From assembly GCF_012939995.1 (NCBI RefSeq), contig NZ_SPMZ01000049.1:1-47959 (forward strand): a stretch of DNA of 47,959 nt. The letters run 5' to 3'. Positions 17,584-25,995 of the stretch are shown here, piece after piece. The stretch's first letter is position 1, and each line of letters starts with the position of its first letter. The position numbers and the translations under genes were made by a program. The notes beneath the pieces were generated by a model. It did no database searches, was not told the DNA's origin, and was given only the letters and a program-made list of their open reading frames with translations. This DNA is from Candidatus Competibacter phosphatis. Lineage in GTDB: Bacteria; Pseudomonadota; Gammaproteobacteria; Competibacterales; Competibacteraceae.

Positions 17584-20500
17584 ACGCCGCCAACCCCGAA
17601 ATCTCGCGTCCGCCGGCCTGTTTCTTCAAGAACGGCACCAGCTCCTCCATTAGCGCCAGCTCGGCTTTGCCCCGCGCCTTCCAGCCCAGTTCCAGTGGCT
17701 TGAACAGGTCACTCAACTGCTCGCCGTCGAAGATCATGCGGTCGAGGATGCCGTCCACGAAGCCTTGCAGGGCGTCATGCGCCAGTTTGTGCCTGTCGGC
17801 CAGGGCGCTGAGCTCGTCCTGGCTTTTTTTGTGCCTTGAAAACCTGGTAGCTGCCTCTGATGTCCTCGATGCCACCATGTCCTTTGCCCGCTTCCAGGGT
17901 GTTGATGTAGGCGATGATCTCCTCGCGCTCGTCCATCAAATTGCTGTTGGCACTGAGGAGATTGATGATCTGCTCGCGGCTCATGGTCTCTTTGCCGGGT
18001 TTTTCCTGACTGAAGCGGGCGATGAGGCCCATGATGTAGTCGTAGTCGATCAGCGCCGAGGAAAACAGCACGAACTCGAATTCGAGCTGCTCGATGGCCT
18101 GCTGGTCGGCGCTGGCCTCCTCCCCGCTCTTGCCTTGCTGCGCCTTGAGGCGTTGGGCGGTGACCAGGTACATGCCCTTGAAGCCGCGTAGGGTGTCTTC
18201 CGGCAGGCGCTGCTCAATCTGCCGTTGTTGTTCGTCGCTCAGGTCGGTGTACTGATCGAGCTGGGTCTTGAGGCGCTGCACCTCCTTGAAGCGGTTGATG
18301 AACCCGGCGCGGGCGGCGTCGCCCTTGAGGTTGTTGACCGCGTCCGGCGTGCAGGGCTGCCCTTGGGCCTGCATGAAGGTTTCCAGTTGCTGGACAGCGG
18401 CATCGAGCTTGGCGATGACCTTAGGAGCCGGGTCCGCAAGCCAGATTTCGCGGGAGCGGTTGGCCTCCTCGCCGGAGAAGAGGGCGATGGCTTCATCCAC
18501 CGCCTTTTTCTGAGCGCGAAAGTCGAGGATGTTGCCCCACGGCTTGGTGTCGTTGAGCACGCGGTTGGTGCGCGAGAAGGCTTGAATCAGGCCGTGATGC
18601 TTGAGGTTCTTGTCCACGTACAGGGTGTTGAGGTACTGGGAGTCGAAGCCGGTGAGCAGCATGTCCACCACGATGGTGAGGTCGATCTTGTTTTTGCGCG
18701 GGTAGTCGCTGTTGGGGTACTTCTGATCCTTGATGCGCTGCTGCACGTCCTGATAGTAGCCGTCGAACTCGCTTAAGCTGTGGTTGGTACTGTATTGCGC
18801 GTTGTAGTCGGCGATTATTTCCTTCAGGGCGGCTTTCTTCTTTTCCGGCTCCTGCTGGTTGTCGGCCTGCTCCTGGGGCAGATCTTCCTGTAGCTGCCTC
18901 ACATCCTTGTTGCCCTCCGCCGGCGGCGAGAAAACGCAGGCGATATTGAGCAGGATGAAGTCCGGGTCTTCGGCCTTGCGCTCGGCCTGTACTTGCTTGA
19001 AGAGGTTGTAGTAGGCAATGGCATCGTTGATGGAGGCGGTGGCCAGTAGGGCATTGAAGCGGCGCTGGTTGGTAGCGGCATCGTGCTTGGTCAGGATCGC
19101 GTCCACCACAGCCTGTTGGGTCAGGGTCTGGCTGGGTTTAGCGCTGGCCTTGTTGGCCTTGCCGTTGGTGGGTTGGTCGCCTTCGCCTTGGTGGTTGGCT
19201 TCGGGCTTGAAATAGTCGATATGAAAACGCAGCACGTTGTGGTCATCGATGGCGTGAGTGATGGTGTAGGCGTGCAACTGCTTTTCGAAGATGTCCTGGG
19301 TGGTGCGGTAAGAGCCCACGGTGCCGTCGATTTGCTGATAGCTGGCGTTCTCCTCGAAGATGGGCGTACCGGTAAAGCCGAACAGTTGCGCCTTGGGGAA
19401 GAAGTCCTTGATGGCTGCGTGGTTCTCGCCAAACTGGGAGCGGTGGCATTCGTCGAAGATGATGACGATACGCCGGTCGCGTAGCGGGGCCAGCCGCTCC
19501 TTGTAGGTGCGCTTGCCTTTCTCCCTGTGCTGCTGGGCCTTTTTACTGGTTTCATCCAGCGCCAGGCCGAGCTTCTGGATGGTGGTGACAATCACCTTGT
19601 CGGCATAGTCCTCCGAGAGCAGGCGGCGCACCAAGGTTTCGGTGTTGGTGTTCTCCTCAACGCAACCTTCCTGAAACTTGTTGAATTCTAGCCGGGTCTG
19701 GCGGTCGAGGTCCTTGCGGTCCACCACGAACAAGCATTTTTCGATGTCCGGGTTGTCCTTGAGCAGGGTGGAGGCCTTGAAGGAGGTCAGCGTCTTGCCG
19801 CTGCCGGTGGTGTGCCAGATATAGCCATTACCGCGATTCTGGTGGATGCAATCGACAATGGCCTTGACCGCATAAATCTGATAGGGGCGCATGATCAGCA
19901 GCTTTTGTTCGCTGGCGACCAGCACCATGTAACGGCTGATCATCTGGCCTAGAGAACACTTCGCCAGAAACTGCTTGGCGAAATCGTCCAGGGGGGAAAT
20001 TTTGCGGTTGTCTTCCTCGGCCCATTGGTAGATGGGTAGGAAGCGCTCTTCGGCGTTGAAGGCGAAGTGCTGGCCGTGGTTGTTGGCGAAGTACCGGGTG
20101 TGGTTGCGGTTGCTGACGATGAAGAGCTGCATGAAGCAGAGCAGCGTGTTGGTGTAGCCGTTGCCGGGGTCGTTCTTGTATTCGACGATCTGCTCCATGG
20201 CCCGGCGCGGGCTGATGTCCAGCGCCTTCAGCTCGATCTGCACCAGAGGCAAGCCGTTGATGAGCAAGATCACATCATAGCGATGATGGCTGTTGTCGGT
20301 GTTGATGCGGAGCTGGTTGATGACCTCGAACTCGTTCTTGCACCAGTCCTTGAGGTTGACCAGCATGTAGTGCAGCGGGGCACCATCCTCGCGCTGAAAA
20401 TAGCCGTGCTCGCGCAGGATCTTGGCAGCCTGGAAGACATCGGCATTGATGATTTCATCGCGCAACCGGGCAAACTCGGCATCGGTCAAGCGGACGCGGT

Positions 20501-20633
20501 TGAGCGCTTCGAACTTGGCCCGGAAGTTCTGCTCCAGGGCGGTTTTGTCACGGATGTCGGGGCGGTAGGTGTATTTGAGCTCTTCGAGCCTGTTGATCAG
20601 ATTCTGCTCAATCTGGCTTTCTTTCAGGGACAT
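17576..20633 (-). CDS. hsdR: Type I restriction endonuclease subunit HsdR (frame broken at 17824-17830)
   Basis: The N-terminal nuclease has RYDVILLINGLPLVQIELK (the D...ExK core). The translocase has Walker A TTGSGKT, a DECH box in IIFDECHRS and GFTGTP. The C-terminal region resembles type IC enzymes such as EcoR124. It is the ATP-driven DNA translocation and cleavage subunit. The frame is lost after VFKAQKK at a T7 run (17824-17830, plus strand). With one base removed it continues SQDELSALADRHK and ends SGLAAYE, giving 1018 residues, near the 1038 of EcoR124 HsdR. Gene order hsdR-hsdS-small ORF-hsdM on one strand, with overlaps, indicates one operon. Confidence 0.92.
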
Positions 20634-20808
20634 CCATGGATCTCTTCTGCTGACGTTTCGCGCTGTTTACCAGGGCACGGCGACTGCGTTGGTTTGGGTT
20701 CATCACGGTCCTCATCTGTCACGAGATTGGCTGGAACGGCTCGTGTCAAGTACATTCCAGCACCAAAAGCATATACTGTAAGTAGGCATTTTTCCTGGAA
20801 TCTCCGTC

Positions 20809-21801
20809 ATGCGCCCCATCACCCACGACCTGCTCACCCGCGAAGTCACTGCCTGGCACCAGCAGGGACTCATCGACCGGCCACTGCTGGAAACCCTGCT
20901 GCCGCGCTACGAATCCTCGGGCCGCTTCCTGGCCGCGTTATTGAAATGGCTGGGGTTGTTCGCCATTTTCCAACTAGGGTTGGCGGTGCTCGCCTTCATC
21001 GCCATGGCCTCGGAATCGGCTCTGGTGGCAGCGATGCTGCTGACGGCGGTCGGCACCGGGCTCTGGTACTTCGGAGTGCGATTCGCCACCGATCCCCGCC
21101 AAGCCCACCCCTTCACCGGCTCGGTGCTGCTCACCGCCAGTCTGGCGGCGGCGTTCGGCGTCTTCATGCTGCTCCAGATCGCCTTGCTGGGTGACGATAG
21201 CGCGGGCCGAAACGTTCCACTCATCGTGCTGCTGACCGGCGTGCTCGCCACCCTGACCGCTTATCGCTATCACCTGCGCTGGCCGCTGTTGCTGGGGTTA
21301 TTGTTATTCTTCCACGGCTTGGGCGCCTGGCATGCCTATGGCGGCCATGGTGCCTATTTCGCCCACATCCAGGATGAACGCTTGATGGCGGTCGCCGCCC
21401 TGGTCGCGATTGGACTGGGTCTCTGGCACGAACGACGATTGGAACTCGGTCCCCTGCGGCGCTGTATCGGCTTTGGTGGGCTGTATCTGATCTTCGGACT
21501 GCTGTACCTGAACCTATCCCTGTGGTTCCTTACCCTGCCGCGCGGACCGCTGGCTTGGGTGCTGACCTTCACCGCCGCCAGCATCGCCCAAATCATCGTC
21601 GGCGCCCGCCTGCACGATGCCCGCTTCACCGGCTTCGGCATCGTGTTTTTGGCCATCGACTTGTACACCCGTTACTACGAACGCTTCTGGGACTCGCTCT
21701 CGCTCGGCCTGTTTTTCCTACTTGGTGGCACACTGGCGATGGCCTTCGGCTTTGCCTGCGAGCGCTGGAGCCAAATCACTCCCCTGGAGCCGCGCTCATG
21801 A
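20809..21801 (+). CDS. DUF2157 membrane protein, first of a pair
   Basis: The 330-residue product has a cytoplasmic N-terminus (LLTREVTAWHQQGLIDRPLL) of the DUF2157 type, followed by about nine hydrophobic segments from LLKWLGLFAIFQLGLAVLAF onward. The function of DUF2157 proteins is unknown. The stop TGA overlaps the ATG of the next gene (ATGA, 21798-21801), and the second gene has the same domain plan, so the two probably form a complex or arose by duplication. It is divergent from hsdR. Confidence 0.75.
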   Translation: MRPITHDLLTREVTAWHQQGLIDRPLLETLLPRYESSGRFLAALLKWLGLFAIFQLGLAVLAFIAMASESALVAAMLLTAVGTGLWYFGVRFATDPRQAHPFTGSVLLTASLAAAFGVFMLLQIALLGDDSAGRNVPLIVLLTGVLATLTAYRYHLRWPLLLGLLLFFHGLGAWHAYGGHGAYFAHIQDERLMAVAALVAIGLGLWHERRLELGPLRRCIGFGGLYLIFGLLYLNLSLWFLTLPRGPLAWVLTFTAASIAQIIVGARLHDARFTGFGIVFLAIDLYTRYYERFWDSLSLGLFFLLGGTLAMAFGFACERWSQITPLEPRS

Positions 21802-22853
21802 ACCCGCAATCCCGAAACCGCCGGGTTCGCCGGGAACTGGACGAACTGTTGCGCGAAGGGCTGCTGGACGTGGCGCAACACGCCCAACTGAGCGCACGCT
21901 ACCCGCTCGAAGGCTGGGACTGGCGTTCGCTGGGACGCTGGTTTTTGCTCTTTGGCGCGATCAGCGTCATGGCGGGGCTAGTCATTCTTGGCCGGACCTT
22001 GTTCGACTTCACCCTGGAAAAGCTGGCGGTCTTGCTGGGCGTGGCCACCGTCGCCAGCTTCGGCGGCGCGCAATGGCTCAAGCGCACTCGCCCCGGCCTG
22101 GTGCTAACCGCATCCAGCCTGGAGCTGCTGGGCGGTTTGCTGCTGCTCGGTCTGACCTTCACCTTGGGCGCGATCTTTTCCACCGGTTCCGGCAACTGGC
22201 CCGCCTTGTTGCTGATCGATCTACTGGTATTACTTGCCCTCAGTTACGCGCTCAACAACCCGCTGCTGCTGATACTCAGCGCCGTGGTGTTCTTCGGTTG
22301 GTTCGGCGGATTTACCGGCTACGCCTCCGGCTGGGGTGCCTACTGGTTCGGGATGAGCTATCCGCTGCGCTTCCTGGCGGCGGCGCTGGCGATCATCGCC
22401 GTCGCCGTCATTCACCAGCAGAGCGAACGGGGACCGCTGGCCCGCTATCGAGGATTTTTCAAGATCTGGTTGTCCGGTGGGCTGTTCTTCGCCGAAATGG
22501 CACTGTGGCTGCTGTCGCTGTTCGGCAATTTCGATCTGGAAAGCCATCGCTGGCATTTGGGCGGCCCCGCCGAACTGGCGCTGTTCAACCTGCTGTGGGC
22601 GGGCCTGAATGTAGCGTTGGTCTGGCTGGGCGCGCGGCTGGCAATGCGGATGCTGACCGGCTACGGCGCGACCTTCCTGATCATCCAAATCTACACGCTG
22701 TTCTTCGCCCACCTCGCCGAAGATTTGGGATGGCTGCTTAGCCTGCTGATCACCGGCGGCGGCGCGCTGGCGCTGACGTTCTGGCTGGAACAACGGCGGC
22801 GCGAGATCACCGGTTCCAAGAACCCGTCACCCATGGACGATCCTGACTTCTAA
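21798..22853 (+). CDS. DUF2157 membrane protein, second of a pair
   Basis: From ATG 21798 the 351-residue protein starts MNPQSRNRRVRRELDELLRE, then GLLDVAQHAQLSARYPLEGW, the DUF2157 N-terminal helix pair. Around ten membrane segments follow (for example SLGRWFLLFGAISVMAGLVI). A longer open frame extends upstream but would overlap the first gene widely; the ATGA junction decides the start. The gene ends 22853, and its stop overlaps the stop of convergent yoaA by two bases. Function unknown. Confidence 0.75.
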   Translation: MNPQSRNRRVRRELDELLREGLLDVAQHAQLSARYPLEGWDWRSLGRWFLLFGAISVMAGLVILGRTLFDFTLEKLAVLLGVATVASFGGAQWLKRTRPGLVLTASSLELLGGLLLLGLTFTLGAIFSTGSGNWPALLLIDLLVLLALSYALNNPLLLILSAVVFFGWFGGFTGYASGWGAYWFGMSYPLRFLAAALAIIAVAVIHQQSERGPLARYRGFFKIWLSGGLFFAEMALWLLSLFGNFDLESHRWHLGGPAELALFNLLWAGLNVALVWLGARLAMRMLTGYGATFLIIQIYTLFFAHLAEDLGWLLSLLITGGGALALTFWLEQRRREITGSKNPSPMDDPDF

Positions 22854-24766
22854 GCATCGCCACCCGCGAAAAATGCCCGCACCCGCTCCAGCTTCCGCGT
22901 TCTTGGCATCGGCGGCAGGCTGTCCAGAAACACGCGCCCGTAGGACTTGGTCAGCAGGCGCGGGTCGCAGAGCACCAGCACGCCGCGATCGCTCACATCG
23001 CGAATCAGCCGGCCTACTCCCTGCTTTAGGGTAATCACCGCATGGGGAAGCTGATAATACCGAAACGGGTCCTCGCCGCGCTGGCGCAGGGACTCGATGC
23101 GCGCTTGCACCACCGGATCGCCGGGCGCGGCGAACGGCAAGCGGTCGATGATCACGCAGGACAATGCCTCGCCGCGCACGTCCACCCCTTCCCAAAAGCT
23201 GGCGGTGCCCAGCAGCACCGCGTTGCCCGCAGCCCGAAACTGACGCAGCAACACTCCCTTCGGTGCCTCGCCCTGCACCAACAGTGGATAGTCCAAGCGG
23301 TCCACCAACCATGCCGCCGCCTCGCGCAAGGCCCGAAAACTGGTGAATAGCAGAAACGCCCGCCCTCGGCTGGCCGTCAGCACCGGCAACACCGCCTCCA
23401 GCAGCGCCGCCGTGTAGCGCGGCGAGGTGGGATCGGGCAAGTCCGGCGGGTGATAAAGCAAAGCGTTGTGAGCGAAATCGAAGGGACTGTCCAGGCGCAG
23501 CCCCGCATAATCCCGCAACCCCAGCCGCGCCGCGAAGTGCTCGAACGACTGCCCCACCGCCAGCGTCGCCGAGGTGAAAACCCAAGCGCCCGGTTGTGCC
23601 GTCAACCGCTCCTGAAACTTCGGCGCGATGTCGAGCGGGGTCAAACTCAGCGTAAAGCCACGCCCTCGGGTCTCGAACCAGCGCACGTTATCGAGGTTGC
23701 TTTCTTCACCAGTCAGCGCCGCCAGCCGCAGCGCCAGATCCTCGCCGCGCCGCTGGCAATTCTCCAGACCCTTGCCACGCGGCGCACCTTCCTTCAACGC
23801 CTCGCGCAGACGATCCAGCGCTTCGTGCAATTGCGCGATCGCCTCCACCACCGCCGGTAGTCCGGCAACCTCCCGCCACAGCGCGCGGCGATCCGCTGTT
23901 CCCAGTGCCTGCCGCAATGTCAGGATCGCCGGCTCCAGCGCCTCGGCCCGCCGCCGCAAATCGGCGAAATCCGCCGCGTCCCGGGCCTGTTCCACCACGG
24001 TATCCCGACCCAACTCGCTCAACTGCCGACCACTCAAGGACCGGCCGAGGAAGTGGGTAGCGATGTCGGGCAACTGATGCGCCTCGTCGAGGATAAACGC
24101 TTCCGCCCCCGGCAGCAGTTCGGCGAATCCGGTTTCCTTGATCGCCATGTCGGCGCAAAACAGGTGATGGTTGATCACCAGCACGTCCGCCGCCAGTGCC
24201 TCGCGTCGCGCCTTGGCCAGAAAGCAGTCGGCCAGTTGCGGACAGTCCTGCCCCAGGCAATTATCCACGGTGGAAGTCACACGCGGCCAGATCAGGGATG
24301 TTTCCGGCACATCGGGGATTTCGGCGATGTCACCGCGACGGGTACGCCCCGCCCAGACACGGATGCGGCGCAGTTCGGCCACCTGCTCGCGCGAGCTCAG
24401 ACGTCCGTCCTGCTCGGTCGCTTGCAGGCGATACCGGCAAAGATAGTTGCCGCGCCCCTTCAGCAAGGCCGTCCGCACCGGCGCGTTCAACGCCTGTCGG
24501 ACCACCGGCAGGTCTTGATGATAAAGCTGGTCTTGCAGGTGACGGGTGCCAGTGGAAATGATGACCCGCGCTCCGGACAATAGCGCGGGGATCAGATAGG
24601 CATAGGTTTTGCCGGTGCCGGTGCCGGCCTCGACCACCAGCGTGTCGCCCTCCTCCAGCGCAGCGGCAACCGCCTCGGCCATCTGCTGCTGCGGCAGGCG
24701 CGGCGCAAACCCCGACACCTGCCGGGCCAGCAGGCCATGTGGACCCAGCAGTTCGGCCACATCCAC
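22850..24766 (-). CDS. yoaA: DinG-family ATP-dependent helicase YoaA
   Basis: The 638-residue product has Walker A AGTGTGKT (47-54), a DEAH box in FILDEAHQL (227-230) and four cysteines (C110, C170, C175, C181) placed as in XPD/DinG iron-sulfur helicases. The start MDVAELLGPHGLLARQVSGF and the total length agree with E. coli YoaA (636). YoaA is a 5'-3' DNA helicase linked to repair of replication damage through the clamp-loader subunit chi. It follows the lpoP-like gene by 24 bp on the same strand, so it is probably the last gene of a mrcB-lpoP-yoaA unit. Confidence 0.9.
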   Translation of the reverse strand: MDVAELLGPHGLLARQVSGFAPRLPQQQMAEAVAAALEEGDTLVVEAGTGTGKTYAYLIPALLSGARVIISTGTRHLQDQLYHQDLPVVRQALNAPVRTALLKGRGNYLCRYRLQATEQDGRLSSREQVAELRRIRVWAGRTRRGDIAEIPDVPETSLIWPRVTSTVDNCLGQDCPQLADCFLAKARREALAADVLVINHHLFCADMAIKETGFAELLPGAEAFILDEAHQLPDIATHFLGRSLSGRQLSELGRDTVVEQARDAADFADLRRRAEALEPAILTLRQALGTADRRALWREVAGLPAVVEAIAQLHEALDRLREALKEGAPRGKGLENCQRRGEDLALRLAALTGEESNLDNVRWFETRGRGFTLSLTPLDIAPKFQERLTAQPGAWVFTSATLAVGQSFEHFAARLGLRDYAGLRLDSPFDFAHNALLYHPPDLPDPTSPRYTAALLEAVLPVLTASRGRAFLLFTSFRALREAAAWLVDRLDYPLLVQGEAPKGVLLRQFRAAGNAVLLGTASFWEGVDVRGEALSCVIIDRLPFAAPGDPVVQARIESLRQRGEDPFRYYQLPHAVITLKQGVGRLIRDVSDRGVLVLCDPRLLTKSYGRVFLDSLPPMPRTRKLERVRAFFAGGDA

Positions 24767-24790
24767 GGCATCCTCTCCGTGCGAGCGGCT

Positions 24791-25828
24791 TCAGCGCAAC
24801 TGTGCCGCCTGCGCTTCGGCTTCCTCGGCGCCGGCGGTGTTACCGGACGCCTTGCGGGCGACAGCCATCAATTTCCAGTTGCGGGCTTGCAGCGCCCGGT
24901 TGCCGCTCGCCAGGTTGTTGGATTTGCTCGCCAGTGATTCGGCCTGCTGGTATTGCCCCTGATGCAGGCGAATCTGGGCCAGATCGTGCCAGATCCCGGC
25001 GTTGCGCGGCTCGATGCGCAAGGCCCGTTCCAGCGCGGCGCCGGCCTTATCCAACTGGTTGCTTCGAACGTACTTGTCGGCGCTGTCCAGCAGCGCGACC
25101 ACTGCTTGATTGCCCTCTCGGGTAATTTCGGCCGGGGGTAGATCGGCCGGCGGTACTGGGCGGGCGGGCGCGGGCTGGGTCGGAGCAGCCGGCGGCGCCA
25201 CCATGGCGACCGTCGATTCCGCAGCGGGTGGTGTCGTCGGTACCGGTGCCGGTGTCGGCCGCGCCGGGGTCGTCGTCGGCGTCCGCGGCACGACCGGCTG
25301 CGGTTCAGGCAACAAACCCGATGACGGTGTCGTCTCGTAAAGGTCGTCCGCACCCTGCCGCGAAGACGAATAGGCCGGTTCCGGCAGCGGGGCCGCTCCT
25401 CTGCTGTAGTCGTCGGTTCGCGGCGCGGGGTAGGCCGGGTAGGTCGGGGGAGATGCGGCCGCGCCCGGCGGATAGGCCGGTTGCCGATAGGAGCCGCCGC
25501 CCGATTCCGGTGCATAAGGTTGAGCCGGAACGCTGCCGTAATAGGCGTTCTGGTTGGCTGGCGCCACGCCCTGCGGCGCGGCATAAGGATCATCCGCCTC
25601 CGGATAACTGGAGGAGTATTCTCGCGGCAACAGCGGATCCTGTTCGAGCGTCCGTCCCGCGGTCGCCGGCGGCACCGGCTGTGGCTGGGCATAGGTCTGC
25701 GGCGGGCGCGTGCTACGATTCACCACTGGTGCTCTGTATGGTTGTTGTGAGTACGGCGGTGACGCACAACCGGCAGCCCCCAGCGCCAGCACCAGTACCC
25801 CAAGATGAGATTGCAGCCATTTGTTCAT
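24791..25828 (-). CDS. lpoP: TPR lipoprotein, likely PBP1b activator LpoP
   Basis: ATG 25828 opens a lipoprotein signal (MNKWLQSHLGVLVLALGAAG then Cys). A long Pro/Gln/Tyr-rich linker of about 200 residues follows, then a compact C-terminal TPR region: KAGAALERALRIEPRNAGIW, DLAQIRLHQGQYQQAESLA and LMAVARKASGNTAGAEEAEA. In Pseudomonas, LpoP is an outer-membrane lipoprotein with this plan, encoded next to the PBP1b gene and able to activate it. Here it lies 167 bp downstream of mrcB on the same strand. An upstream in-frame ATG (25888) is rejected because it would bury the signal peptide. Identity as LpoP is inferred from architecture and position; 345 residues. Confidence 0.7.
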   Translation of the reverse strand: MNKWLQSHLGVLVLALGAAGCASPPYSQQPYRAPVVNRSTRPPQTYAQPQPVPPATAGRTLEQDPLLPREYSSSYPEADDPYAAPQGVAPANQNAYYGSVPAQPYAPESGGGSYRQPAYPPGAAASPPTYPAYPAPRTDDYSRGAAPLPEPAYSSSRQGADDLYETTPSSGLLPEPQPVVPRTPTTTPARPTPAPVPTTPPAAESTVAMVAPPAAPTQPAPARPVPPADLPPAEITREGNQAVVALLDSADKYVRSNQLDKAGAALERALRIEPRNAGIWHDLAQIRLHQGQYQQAESLASKSNNLASGNRALQARNWKLMAVARKASGNTAGAEEAEAQAAQLR

Positions 25829-25995
25829 CGATTCTCTCCGCGGGTCCGGCGATCCCGATCGGCATCCCCGCACTTCAATTGAATCCATCGTTGCCCTAAC
25901 TTTAACCGTTCATCATGCTCGCCGCCATGCGCGGCGACCGGAACGATATCGGCGGACACGGGTCGGCATGACCCATGCTTGCCGCAGCGGCTGTT

